Positions 1-11,344 of a stretch of 64,000 nt of DNA are shown here, one piece after another. The notes under the pieces were generated by a model that saw only the letters and a program-made list of their open reading frames with translations, was not told where the DNA came from and made no database searches. Position 1 is the first letter of the stretch; each line of letters begins with the position of its first letter. The translations under genes and the position numbers were made by a program. Origin of the DNA: Capsicum annuum (taxonomy: Eukaryota; Streptophyta; Magnoliopsida; Solanales; Solanaceae); contig NC_061115.1 in assembly GCF_002878395.1 (NCBI RefSeq), forward strand, positions 58,355,314-58,419,313, read 5' to 3'.

Positions 1-876
1 TAAAGTTCCCTTTTGATCTTTTAATCTTTCTCATTTTTTTTCTTTTTCCTATCTTCTTCTTATTTTGTTCTCTCTAGATTTTCCCTCTTCTTTTTTTTCT
101 TTCTCTTTTCATTTCGTTTTTTCTTTTTTAATTTTTATGGATTTTTTTAAAAGAATTGAAAAGTTTGAAAAGAAATTTTTTAATTTTTTTTAAAAATGAA
201 TGAAGAAATAATTTAGCAATTCAGCAACTACGAGAGTTGTTTCAGCAATTACGGTAATTGCTGCAATAACTGCTATTAGTTATTGTACTATAGCAATTAC
301 CGAAGTTGCTATAGCTATTATCGAAGCTACGATAGTTGCTGCACAACTATCGATGTTGCTGCAACAATTTCGATACTTACTTAATTTCTGAAAAAAGATC
401 TGATTGGAAGAGAAGCCCACAAAAAAGTGATATTTATGATAAAAATGGAGGTGGTGGTGCTGGTGGTGACGCCGAATGAGAAGATGACATTTGTTGTGGT
501 GTTGATAGCGACGGTGGTAGAGAAGAAAGAAGAAAAATTGGTGACAGTTATGTAGAGGGAGGAAATAATGGTGAATCTGAAAGAGGTGGCAATAGTAGTG
601 ATAGTGATAGTAGAGGAAGAGGAGGTGGTGGCGGCAAACGACAACAAAAAAGGTGTGGAGGAGCAGTGGTGGTGATGGTGTAGGAATCTTTATGTAAATA
701 TGGGGTAGAGATCTTTGTATAAATAATAAAACTTGAGCGTTTTAAAATTAGTTTCATTAACACTAATCTTAAAATTGTCACCTCTACTCAATATTTAAGA
801 CTCGTGTCATTCTTTTTTAGTTTTAAAACTTTTATGTCACCCTTAATTAATTTGCCCGAGAAAATTGAAGGGAGGT
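1..876. other. AT-rich low-complexity region without a gene
   Basis: The first 180 bases are T-rich with long T runs. Positions 217-372 hold imperfect copies of a TTGCTGCAA / GCAATTACC motif in both orientations. Positions 441-640 are GGT/GAT/GAA-rich; read on the plus strand they would give Gly- and Asp-rich simple peptide, and on the minus strand Thr/Ser-rich peptide. I see no conserved domain, no clear start context and no continuation of any frame, so I treat the small ORFs here as products of simple sequence. The Gly-rich stretch could be a remnant of a repetitive protein region, but nothing supports that directly. Confidence 0.6.
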
Positions 877-1443
877 TAGGGGTGTGCAAAAATCCAACTC
901 ATAGATAAACCGAACCAATAAAAATATTATTGGTTTATTGTTATTGGGTTATTGGATTAACGATTTCTCAATGGTTTTATATAAAAAAAAATTATTGGTT
1001 TGGTTCGGTTTTTTCTTATTGGATTATTGGATAAACCGATAACCCAATAAATATATATATATATATATATAACTTATTATATATCTGTCTTAATTTCTAT
1101 AAATTAAAAAACCTATTATTTCAATTGTACAAATTGTTAATTTCTCTTAATAACATTTAGTTCAAACCTGAAGATTCTTGTAAATTAAAACACATCATGT
1201 AGGTTTTTGGTTGCAACTAAGATTCAAATTTTTTTTTTGTTAGTTACTATTATTTCTATTTTATGAGTATTTTCTTATCGATTAAACTAAAAATCGAACC
1301 GTTAAGGACTAAAAATCGATAAATCGAAAACCGATAAAAAAATATCTTATTGATTTGGTTATTGGTTTAGCATATTTATAAATCAAACACCGATAAATCA
1401 AACCGATAATATATAAAACCGAATTGACTGATGTACACTCCTA
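877..1443. mobile_element. MITE-like element with short terminal inverted repeats
   Basis: The left end reads TAGGGGTGTGCA (877-888) and the right end TGTACACTCCTA (1432-1443); the right end reverse-complemented matches the left at 10 of 12 positions. The interior consists of many copies of CCGATAA / TTATTGG words in both orientations, so it could fold back extensively, and it contains an (AT)n run at about 1050-1071. No coding capacity is visible. Such GGGGTGTGCA-ended AT-rich elements are common in plant genomes and are usually attributed to the hAT superfamily; that assignment is from family knowledge. The flanks (GAGGT before, GAGGGT after) may be a decayed target duplication, but this is weak. 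Confidence 0.6.
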
Positions 1444-1678
1444 GAGGGTATTAGTATCCATTTAACTAGGGACAATGAATTAAGCAATGTGAAAAAGTTT
1501 CAAAATTAATTGTAGGTGACTATTGATTTTTTAGTGTGGGTCACAATTATTAAATAATGGATTAAGAAAGTTTGATCCATGAGAATTACACTCAAGCTTT
1601 TTATTTTATAATTTGGCTCAATATAAAATCCTAATAATTATTTAGCTTAATATAAAACCCCAATAACTAAAAATGTAG

Positions 1679-1870
1679 TTGTTGCTCTTATTTTCTCTTT
1701 GTTTGCTTGGGTTGTTGTTGTTCATTGTTGTTGCTACTTTTTTCTTCTTCTTTTTCATTATCATCTTCTTCTTATTCACTATCATCTCTTCTTATTCATC
1801 AACATATTCTTCTTCATTTTTCGTACCATTGTTGTTGTTGTTCTTATTACCGCTATTGCTGCTATCGGAA
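1679..1870. repeat. Pyrimidine-rich simple sequence (TTC/TTG)n
   Basis: Dense TTCTTC, TTGTTG and TATTG runs fill this stretch. All three plus-strand frames stay open for 60 to 80 codons and give Phe/Leu/Ser-rich peptides, which is what such simple repeats produce by chance. No gene is called. The sequence between 1444 and 1678 is AT-rich with nothing recognisable. Confidence 0.6.
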
Positions 1871-1889
1871 CACCAGATGTTTATATCTA

Positions 1890-2115
1890 TTTGATAACTT
1901 TCAACAGATGAGATATCTATTGCAACAGGTTAGTCATCTATTGCAATAAATATCTATATCTATTTGATAATTTCTAACAGATGAGTAATCTCTTATAACA
2001 TGTTTGTCATCTGTTGCAACATAAGTCATCTCTTATAACAAGTAATCTCTAAACTTGTTAACATATTACCCAATCTACTGCAAACTAATGCAACAAATAG
2101 GTAATCTGTTGCAGC
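1890..2115. repeat. TTGCAAC/CATCTGTTG short interspersed repeat field (3' side)
   Basis: Words such as CAACAGATGA, CATCTATTGCAATA and ATCTGTTGCAAC recur in both orientations every 20 to 40 bases. Matching fields occur at 3110-3298 and 5325-5470, either side of the solo LTR and between the two coding blocks of the DUF1985 gene. The repeats therefore look like part of the introns of that transposon gene. Here they lie just beyond its recognisable C-terminal block. Function is unknown. Confidence 0.5.
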
Positions 2116-2179
2116 GAATAACTTAGAATGTTAGAAATAAAATAGTTAGAAGTTTAGAAAAAGTAAAATTTTTTAGTCC

Positions 2180-3060
2180 TTATACCACACCTTCATATCT
2201 ATCATGTTCTTAAAGTATTTTGGCCCACTTTCATGCATGGAGTAGAATTTTAAGGCATGTTTGGATCTGATCAGTGTGTTCAGCTTAGACTTCTTGGTAG
2301 CTTTCACCAATTTGTAGATATGTACCTTCTTCAGTTGTCTTTGCTCCCCATTGGTCCTTTGAATTTGCTCAATATTGGAAAGATAAGAAGTTGCAGTTTT
2401 TCTTGATTTAATACCTAATAGTACCTTTGAAATTGCTCATTTCCTTCTCTTAACCTTCAATGGAATGAATGATTCTGTCAACTTTCTTGATGGTATGAAA
2501 TCCCTCTTAGATATCAATTCCTTGACAACAATAATCAGAGCATCAATATTTTTAATTAAATTTTCATTTCTGTTCTTGCTCTCTTGGCAATTGTAAGCAG
2601 AACATGAGCCTGAAGAGGGACTAAAAGAGCTGGTATGGCCGCTGAAAGGGGTGAATCCACCATATCTATCATAGCCACCACTAGTGTGACCATCATCATG
2701 GTTAACTCTTTTTTCAAAAAAAATTTTATGAGCACCATCAACATGCTCATCATCATGCTTGACACCAGCATCACCAAGTCCATCACTATTACCACCACCA
2801 CCAACACTATCACCTCCACCAACATTAACACCGGTACCTAAATCTGTTGCATCATCAATAAAAACCTCAACAATAGGCTTAGAAAGAAAAAGTTAACCTT
2901 CCCTAGCTACTTCTTTTTTTATGACCGTTGCTCTAGCTAATACTTTATTTATCAAGTCTACCTTTGGGTTTAGTTTTGTTTCAACAATACCTAGAGTAAG
3001 AAGGGAAGGCATCTCCAACTCTTACTAAGTAGGTATAAGCCAGGGATGCACAACTTATAA
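2180..3060 (-). pseudogene. DUF1985/Ulp1-type transposon protein, C-terminal block (decayed)
   Basis: Read on the minus strand from about 3060 down to 2180, the conceptual product begins with the VHPWL-type sequence that follows DUF1985 in these proteins. It continues through a Gly/Asp-rich linker (around 2830-2740), a segment with HTSSFSPSSGSC (around 2640-2590), and a Lys/Arg-rich stretch ending near 2180. I recognise this order from Solanaceae hypothetical proteins that carry an N-terminal DUF1985 domain and, further on, a Ulp1-type cysteine protease. The protease domain itself is not seen here. Stop codons interrupt the frame (for example near 2430 and in the first part of the block), so it is a pseudogene. 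The block is separated from the DUF1985 block by a repeat-filled intron and a solo LTR. Confidence 0.55.
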
Positions 3061-3109
3061 ATAACATTAGATATATTAAAATTAAATAATAATTTGTAAT
3101 ACATTTACA

Positions 3110-3298
3110 ACAAAGTCATTTGTTGCATTAGTTTACGGTAGATTGTATAATCTGTTAATAGGTTCAAAGAACCTATGCAACAAATAGACCATCTGTTTCA
3201 ACAAATGACTCATCTATTGCAATAGATGACTTATCTGGTGTAATATATTACCTATCTATTACATAAGTTGTAGTGGATTGAGTAATCTGTTAATAGGT
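3110..3298. repeat. TTGCAAC/CATCTGTTG repeat field (intron, left of solo LTR)
   Basis: This repeats the motif of 1890-2115, with near-palindromic stretches such as CAAATGACTCATCTATTGCA (3202-3221). It holds two near-copies of a GTAGATTG...AATCTGTTAATAGGTT segment (about 3128-3158 and 3270-3298), the second being the point where the solo LTR entered. Confidence 0.5.
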
Positions 3299-3790
3299 TG
3301 TCACAACACGAACCAGGGCCTAGTTGTAATGGGTATCTCAAGTTCGCAAAGGATCGGAGACCACCTCTATTATCCTAGCCAATCAGAACACGATACAACT
3401 AGCAATGGATGAGTTCCGAGCATATAACAAGATAGAGCTGAGTTTCGAACATATAACAAGATAGAGTTGAGTTTCGAACATATAACAAGATAGATAAATC
3501 TATAACAAGAGGGATCTAAGAATCCATAAAACAATCCGCCCACACTTTATCTACAAAGCCTCTAAGAATCTAAATATCAACCAAAGTCGGGACATGCCCC
3601 TGACCATAGTATAAAATATGACCATGAAATGAGGGCCTTTCGAAGAACGGAATATCACCACTTCAAAGCTGACTCTGAGCGCTAGCATATAACTTAAGGA
3701 AGGGATAAATTAATGCCATGATCAATCGATCCAAAACTATACAAAAACATATGCACACAATCATACACATATATACATACATATATATAC

Positions 3791-3825
<35 letters not shown>

Positions 3826-5314
3826 ACATGCTGGGATAGGTAACAAGGTTTAGTATTAAGTTTAAAACATTAGCTTGGACTGTGTAGCTACCTCATCATC
3901 TAGTCACCGACGGTCTATATAGGTTCAATGCCCCCTATTGAAAGGGCCCCAGTGCGTGTTAGCCGCACGACCAGAGATATCAAAGAAAGACTAGGGAATA
4001 CTTTGACCCTACGTCATTCCAGGATACATATATATATATATATACATGTGAACTATGCACACGATCATCAAAAACCCCATGCTAGGAAAACATGGTTTTT
4101 GGTGTTATCCAGGGTTCGTCCTCTTTGGGACTTACACCTTCACGGCAAGCTACACAATCCCCTATTAATCCTAATTAAAATAGTTTACACATTTCCTTTC
4201 ATTAACCAAGAATCACTCATTATGGCATATACTATTGGTATCATCATACCAATTACGCTTGCAAGATACTATCATTATGCCATTCTAATTATTCATAACC
4301 TTGGGGAAATTCCCCGACCTTTGCAATTTAGCAAGTCAATTTTGGGGGAATTCCTCGACCCCTGTAGTTTATAATTAATTCAACACATGACCAACAAGGC
4401 CTTCAAAAACCACTTTTATCTGTTTAACCATTTATGCAATACAATAGTTTAGGGGAACTAAATTATGTGATTATCTATATTTAAAGTCACTTTTGCAAGT
4501 GGGTTGAGGGAAACACAATTTCCAAACCAATTCCAAACCAAAATCCTCAATTTGGGGGAGTGGCTCTACCCCCATCCCATAGTACCATACCCATGCACCC
4601 AATTAGTTCAAAAACTATCAATAAAGCATAAAAATTCATATAAAATCATCGGAACACCATTCAAACAACAATCATTCAAAACCCTCAATCCAAGTATCGA
4701 AACCAACATTTAAAACCACGTGGATATCAATATTGCATGCCATAAATAAAACATAAGTTTGTAGGGAAGCGATACATGCCTGAGAATCTTAAGAATTTAG
4801 AGAAGAAACCAGACAAATTAACCCCTAGATGGTCAATCCTTTGAAAGCCCTAGTTGTTCTTGCTTGGAGAATTAGAGAGTTTAAGGGTAGTTTATGATTG
4901 CTAAGTGATGAAAATAAACCCTTTAGATATTTTATGGTCGTGGGTTATCATTGTAGAATGAGGAAATGACCAAAGTACCCTTAATTAAAAAATGCAGAAA
5001 ATTGGTCACCAGTTGTTACTGGTCATGTCACGACTGGGTATGAGTCATTGCCTAGACTCGTTATCTGGGTAGTGACTTAGGGCAGCCTTCACTGGCTTGG
5101 TCACGAGTCACTTCCTACGACTCGTAAATAGACCTTACAATTTGCAGGGTCCTAGTCGTACACATAACAAAAACTTTGGCAACTTCACTAGTTTGGTCAC
5201 GAGTCCCTCCCTACGACTCGTGATCACACCTTACGACTCATAAGGTACAAGTCATAGCCCGGGCAATAAGCTCAAAACTCAAAAATTTTAGAGGAAAAAA
5301 TCTAGGGTGTTACA
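3299..5314 (-). mobile_element. Solo LTR of a Ty3/gypsy-type retrotransposon
   Basis: The segment begins TGTCACAACACG and ends GGGTGTTACA, the TG...CA ends of an LTR. It interrupts the intron repeat field: the left flank ends TAGGT (3294-3298) and the right flank starts TAGGG (5315-5319), a 4-of-5 match consistent with an old 5-bp target duplication. Removing the insert joins AATAGG to GTCAGAGAACC, which resembles the neighbouring copy at about 3150-3170. No internal region, PBS or PPT is attached, so this is a solo LTR left by LTR-LTR recombination. The TGTAACACCC start on the minus strand resembles the other Tekay-type LTRs here, which suggests minus orientation. It contains 29-bp tandem repeats (3421-3494), AT microsatellites (3799-3824, 4028-4044) and repeated CGACTCGT-containing units (5030-5260). 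The 148-codon ORF at 3928-4374 has no domain and is not called. Confidence 0.7.
3421..3494. repeat. 29-bp tandem repeat inside solo LTR
   Basis: The unit CATATAACAAGATAGAG plus TGAGTTTCGAA repeats at 3421-3449 and 3450-3478 with a single difference, followed by a partial third copy to 3494. It probably arose by replication slippage within the LTR. Confidence 0.8.
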
Positions 5315-5324
5315 TAGGGTCAGA

Positions 5325-5470
5325 GAACCTATGCAAAAGAAAGACTATCTGTTTCAACAGATGGATCATTTGTTGCAATAAATTACCCACCTGTTGCATA
5401 AGTTGTAGTAGATGGATAATCTGTAAAGATAAGTTGCAACAGAAGACCCATCTATTACAATGTGTTAACT
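5325..5470. repeat. TTGCAAC/CATCTGTTG repeat field (intron, right of solo LTR)
   Basis: The motif field resumes immediately after the solo LTR with words such as GTTTCAACAGATGG, ATTTGTTGCAATAA and ACCTGTTGCATAAG. It continues to the edge of the DUF1985 coding block at about 5500, so the LTR lies inside an intron built from these repeats. Confidence 0.5.
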
Positions 5471-5489
5471 TGATTAAAATTATTATATT

Positions 5490-6900
5490 TAAAAGAATAC
5501 TTACTGTATCATCAAGGGGTCTGAAGAGATCAAAGGGATTCATCTTTGAGTTATTCTTAGGAGACAACAACCTAAGGATCCTTGAATGAGAAACCTCATC
5601 AGAGTAGTCCTTGACCTGCTGTCAGAGGTAAGGAATAACTTCAAATGCCGAAGTCTAAAAATGCAAACATAATGCAAAAAAAGTCAAAATAATTATTCAA
5701 TAGCACAAATAAATGATAGACTAAAGAAATAGTGATGAACTTTACCATGAAGGGCTAAGGAAAGTCGTATAAGTTGATCATCTTTGGAGATAACTTTGTC
5801 AATAATTATTTGACAGTCAAGAAATAGCTTTTATTTCTCCATGGATAATTATTGAATTACCTCAAAATCCTAAGCAAACACCAATAATTCAGGTTCTATG
5901 ACTTTGTTAGTGTCTCTAGCCCATAAAATGGAATGCACAAACCAAACTATGCAAAATGGCTCATTGTTCTTCTTAAAAAACCTTTTGTTCTAGAGATCAA
6001 CTATCAACTGCCTGGCTTTGTATCTAGGTCCAACAATAGACAACAACTTATTTGTTTTTTCTTTGACTTTATTAGTTTTGGTGGGTGGCTTCGTTAGTGT
6101 CTTACCTTTCTTTGATGTTAATTTTGATATCCTGCTTGCCTTTCTTTGATATTGATTTTGATATCCTGCTTTCCTTTCTTTGATAGTGATTTTGATATCC
6201 TTCTTGCCTTTACTTTTTCAAGGGTGTTACTACGGAAGAGGTTCAAATGAAGGATGGTATCTCAGGCTAGTCACTATGGTAAATTCTTTCATGCTAAAAT
6301 AAATTGGCATGCCAGAGTAATTTATCAAGATTTCATCCATCTTCTTATCCTCATCCTTTAATATTTCTTAATCATCACCCTTATACTTGATCTTATGCTT
6401 GAGCAGACCATATACCATTGTTATTTAAAAGCCTACATTGTTTTCCTCTGGTAGATCAAGAAAGTATCCAAAGCAATTGTACTTAAAATAATCCTCAAGT
6501 TTTTCATCCCTCAAAATCTTCCTAAACACAGCTAAATTTTTACCCATCATAGATTTAACTACAAAATAACTAGTCAAATCTGTAGGGTTATCTATTGGCA
6601 TATCAACTTGGAACTTGTCAATATTAAAAGTTCTAACAAAATCAAGCTAGGTTTTTGATCTATGTTCACGTTCGATTGATGATATAACAATATTATCATC
6701 TCTTTCTTACTTTTTCCCTCTTTATCATCACCTCCATTCTCACTTTTATCCCTAACTTCATCCTCATCTTCATTCTTACCTTCCCCTTCATCTCCATTAT
6801 TACTTTCTTTATTATCTCTATCTTCTTTGTCATTTTTATTTTTATCTTCCCCCTATCCAATCTCTTCTTCATCTCCCTGAACATTCTTTTATACATTATC
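5490..6900 (-). pseudogene. DUF1985-domain transposon protein, N-terminal block (decayed)
   Basis: On the minus strand from about 6900 the frame gives an acidic Asp/Glu/Asn/Lys-rich leader (6900-6690). After a spacer come a YFKYNCFGYFLDLPEENN-like segment (about 6500-6440), a HKIKYK segment, then NYSGMPIYFSMKEFTIVTSL (about 6330-6260), which is the hallmark of DUF1985 proteins of the Ulp1/Mutator-like class. A Lys-rich stretch, a LVHSILWARDTNK-like segment (about 5950-5910) and finally a SHSRILRLLSPKN-like segment near 5600-5550 follow. The order and spacing match what I remember of Solanaceae members. Stops and shifts are present (one stop follows the NNVGF residues near 6437). The reading frame 6696-6896 that is fully open, giving Lys/Met-rich peptide, is the wrong frame. 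No terminal inverted repeats of a Mutator element were found, and element B begins right after its N-terminal side. Confidence 0.65.
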
Positions 6901-6948
6901 TCTTTCAGTAGATTATGAAATATCTCTATCTTCAGTAAATAGTAATTC

Positions 6949-9440
6949 TATAATGCCCCGAGTCTGTACCCTGGATGCTATACGGTGCTCATAATTTCAA
7001 AGGACCACAAGCTAACCCATGACTGGTACCTGCTGTAATAGCTGAATAATTATATTGTAAATATACAGAAATAGGCAAAAACTTGTCATAATGTTCAATA
7101 CTGAATAATATTGAATAATGATCAACAAAGTAACACAATACCCAAAACTGAAAATCAATACTGAAAAACTAAACAACGAATCAAAAATACTCTAGTCTGA
7201 AAAAGCCTTTAGCTGTCTGAACTGTGGAGTTGATGGGACAAGCCCTCAACTAACTCTGACTACTAAAAACAACTAAAATGCTGAAAACAATTATGTCCTC
7301 GAACTATGAGGACTCACCACTACGCTAACTACTGAAAATTTGAATGGCTAAGGGCACTCTAGAGCCCGTGCGTCTGAACCTATAGTATAAGACATCATAG
7401 AGCAAGAGAAAAACTGCGCCAGTACTTTGAATGTACTGGTATGCTCAGTGATGTAGGCTAAAATGCATGGGTTCATATGCATGAACAATAATAATTGAAA
7501 ACATGAGTATGACCAAGTAAGAGTACATGCAAGAATACATATACTATAACTGAGATCGTGATAATACTGAATACTAATTCTGAATATTGATTAAATGTTA
7601 TCTAAGTATGCTGATACTAAATTACTGATAACTGAATGACTGTATCTGACAGTCCTAATTCTGTGGAACTATACTGAGTTGCGTACTAAGCTAAGTGGCT
7701 ATATCTGATAGTCCTGAATCTGTTGAACTGAACTGAGTTCTATTCTGAGACTGAGACTAGAACTGAGACTGTGAGAGGTAATCATCTAATCGACATGCCC
7801 CTTCTCTAACTGATTTGGGGTCCAACCTGTAACCCCAGTTGGAAGGGTTTCAATACCATGCCATGGGTAGAGACAAGCTGTGAGTTAACTTTCTCTGACA
7901 GGAAGCTCATCCGTCAACTATCGCTGGTAGGAAAACTTAAATGAGATATATCAACCCTCAAAGTATCTGGCAGGAAAATATCTCAACCTACACTAGCTAT
8001 GAAATTCTGTAATGCATGGATTGCTACTAAGGGTCAAACCCTCTGTTAACAGGAATGCCCCCATCCCTGGGTTCGCTCGGTGCTAAATCCTACTCCCAAC
8101 TGAATGGACACTGAATTGATTTCTAGTCTGTACTAAACTGGACTGACTTCTTACTGATATTACTGTTTGACAAAACTGAACTGAGTTCACTGAGTTCCGT
8201 CGATTGACGGAATACTACTAAATTCTATTAACTGTCTGAGTCTACTGAGGTCTGATCTGAGTATTGTGATTGAATTACGAACACTACTGAGATTTCCTGG
8301 GTTTCAGTAATTGGATGAGTTCTACTAATCGAGTCACTACTGCGATTACTTCATAACTGATACTGGCTCTAAGTAAACAACTAAATTGTCCGGTATTAAA
8401 TACCCCAAGGACTCAATAGCATGAAAATAATGCATCACATGATCTTGCTTAGTATAAATAAGCCCATTAAATTCATAATGCATCTATAGAGACATCTTAT
8501 CAAACTCTTGCATGGTATAACTTGCAAATAAGCTAGCATGACATGATTTCTTTCCCTTATTAGTTCACATGAATATTTCATCAAGCTCTTGGTGAGCATA
8601 TATATACACATAACACTAAACAACAAGTAGACATCATAATTTAAATCCCCATTGACAATTTCAAGGGTTTTACATGGATCCTCATGATATTACATACATA
8701 TAAATTAACCTCACATGAAATGCATCATAAAACATGGATTAGAGTCCCAATTAATCATTATAAACATGAACATAATCAAACCCAACATGGAATTCATGAA
8801 ATCCGTGAACTTGAAATTTAAAATAGTTTCTTGGAACCAAGGGTGGAAGGGACCCTTGGATGAATACTTTACATACCTCAGTTGATGAGTTTCTAAAAGT
8901 TAATGGTGAGTTCTTGATTTGAAATTTAAACACCTAGGGTTTTTGTTCTTGAGAAATTTGTGAAGAATGAATATAATTGCTCTCCAGAGGGTTTAATTTC
9001 ATATTTTGGGGGCTGAAAGGAGTGGGAAAAAGACCTTATTAACTAGAGGACGCGGCCTTTTAATGCCTGTAAACTATGTTACCGACGCGCAGGCTGACGC
9101 GATAGCCAATGCACCGCATCGAGTTTGCATTGGTTCACTGGAATTTGTACTGAAGCTGGGGAAAAACTATTTATCGATGCGATGCATCAAGATCGCACTA
9201 ACCCACTATTTTGGGCACTCAAACATGGTCTAAACGAGGTCTAAAAAATTCAAAACTTGTTCGGGAACCTCTAATGACATTCATGATCATGAATTAACTC
9301 AACTATCAATATTTAAAGGACATAAAGGTCATGAAATAAATAGTAAGTCTGAATGCTTAGCTAGAATTTTCTAAGTCTAGGACCCCCTCTTAACAAGCTT
9401 AAAAGACTGAATTAAGCTAAGAATTTTGTGGGGTCTTACA
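6949..9440 (-). repeat. Element B 3' LTR (2492 bp)
   Basis: The outer end is TATAATGCCCCG (canonical TGTAACGCCCC with decay at the CpG) and the inner end GGGGTCTTACA. Homology to 12991-15203 is obvious throughout, including CAAAGGACCACAAGCTAACC near the left end and the TCGGTGCTAA...CTACTCCCAACTGAA segment. A CpG-dense stretch lies at 9045-9190. Small ORFs within it (for example 9006-9233) are not conserved in the other copy. Confidence 0.85.
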
Positions 9441-9456
9441 ATATCTCCCCCTTGGG
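9441..9456 (-). other. Element B polypurine tract
   Basis: The minus strand reads CCCAAGGGGGAGATAT directly before the 3' LTR. This is the plus-strand primer site for reverse transcription and fixes the element's orientation. The same motif is found at 47836-47854 (element D) and 56771-56785 (element F). Confidence 0.8.
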
Positions 9457-11340
9457 AACATTCATCCTCGAATGACATTGGCTAGGCTGGAAATACTGGT
9501 AGACTAAATTTATACACTAGACATACACAGCTGAAACATGATTTCATGACTGAGATTACTGATATACTGGATTTCATACTTAACATGCATATCTGATGCA
9601 TGAGTACATAGCTGAACATGATTCATGAATGCATAACTGGGAATACTAAAAGTTGATTTTCTTATATATATATATATATACTAAATATACATATCTGATG
9701 CATAGGTATATGACTGAACTGACTTATAAGCGTATGACTGAATATGCAATGGTAACTAATTCTAAGCTAGTAAAGGTAATCTGAACATGGAACTGAGTTC
9801 AAGGAAAAACTATTACTTAAACGGAAATATACTAATGAACCCAAGATCATTTTTGGAGTACATATGAATAGGAACATGAGAACATGACTGAGACTGGAAT
9901 GTGATACATGAACTGAATATCGTGAACTGAACTGAGCCCCCTTGAATATGTGGCTTACGATTGAGATTGAAACTTGAGAGTCAACTTATGAGTACCCACT
10001 ACTCCAAACTAGATTTTTTACATGAAGATAACTGGGAGGTTTAGGTCATAAAAGCTCGAGGTTATAGTGCATCTCCCCCTTGGGACATTATGTCCCCCAA
10101 AGAATACTGACTTGGCTGAGATACTGAGGAAAACTGGGGCGATGCACAAGACACCTACGAACTGAATCATGACTGAATATCTGGGGCCTGAAACTGGTAC
10201 ATGATACATGAACTGAGCTGAACACACAACTACCTACCTGCTCTATCTTGGAATAGTTACATTCATGAGGCTTTGGATAGTGCAACTAGATGGAAAAATG
10301 GAAAACCACACCACACGAATTTGTCCGTCTAACTGCTAAAACTAAATTACTGGCCTTATGGACTAACTCATACTGAAAACTTATATTCGAATGGAACCTT
10401 TCTTTGACACTCTTTCTATAGAGTTCTAGTGGCTTTAAGGAGCAAAGAGAGCTTGGCATTATCTGAATAAGACATCACAACATGGCTAGAATTCTGTAAT
10501 ATGATACGAGGCCTATGAATCATCATCTAACATAGAGTGACTAAGACTTATTCACTGCAACTATAAATTTTCAAGCTTAGACATATCCCTTGAATAATCT
10601 CTCAACTATACTCTCCACCTTAGTATGAACTTTATTTGGGACTACTGAAAAAAAATATTTTTATGGGTGCTGCACATGAATGTATAAGCATACTAACTTA
10701 TTTGATTAACTGAATAACTGATAGCTGAATACTGGGTCTACAAGACTGAAATGTACTTAGTCTGAATAAGTGGACTAAAACTGTAGAGTATTATGCATAA
10801 GAGGAAGAGACTGACTGAGTAACATGAGATAACTGAGCATGAATTCGTGAAACTGTATTATCTGAGAATGCAAGACTAAGCATATAACATGGTTCTAAAA
10901 TAGTCTGTAAACTGAGGTACTGAAATAATAATAATTGAATAACTGATAACTGTACGCTAAGGTCGAACAAACCTGAAACTGAACTGAGTTTATGATCTGA
11001 TTAGTGGACTGAGACTGACACTGTAACTACGACTGTAACTAAGACTACGCTTTAGATGGTAACTAGCACTGAACACACTGTAAGGCATGAGTGTAGAAGT
11101 CATGAGCTGTATGACCTGAGTTTGGAACTCCTGTGTTTGGGGAACATGATTTGTACTACTGAGTGAACTAGAATTCCTCGGACTAAGAACTAGAAATACA
11201 TATGATTCTATATAAAGTGCATGAATATAAGCTGTTCTGATGGAGCTAGGATGTAAAGCATGCGTAGGTATCGTGATGACTAAAGTACACAACTTTGAAC
11301 TGAGGTAAAGATGGGTTGGGCATCATTCCCACCCATTACT
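9457..11340 (-). other. Element B non-coding interior
   Basis: About 1.9 kb with short GATGCAT- and CTGAAC-rich words and no frame resembling RT, RNase H or integrase. Its protease-proximal part (about 11040-11340) matches, in the same orientation, 23690-24010 of element G and, in inverse orientation, the element F interior on both sides of the D insertion (45080-45150 and 55571-55760). This shared block indicates that B, F and G belong to related non-autonomous lineages. Confidence 0.7.
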
Positions 11341-11344
11341 TTTC

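Noticed and set aside
381..781. Minus-strand ORFs of 77 to 88 codons rich in Thr, Ser and Ile
   Set aside because: They are read from GGT/GAT-rich simple sequence, have no domain and no conserved counterpart.
1679..1949. Three overlapping plus-strand ORFs rich in Leu, Phe and Ser
   Set aside because: All frames are open because of pyrimidine-rich simple repeats; membrane-like appearance is an artefact.
3928..4374. 148-codon plus-strand ORF
   Set aside because: It lies within the solo LTR, crosses an AT microsatellite and has no recognisable domain.
6696..6896. Lys/Met-rich minus-strand ORF
   Set aside because: The neighbouring frame gives the Asp/Glu-rich leader known from DUF1985 proteins; this is its shadow.
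9006..9233. 75-codon plus-strand ORF in the B LTR with moderately normal composition
   Set aside because: The homologous part of the other LTR does not keep the frame, and it runs antisense to the element.
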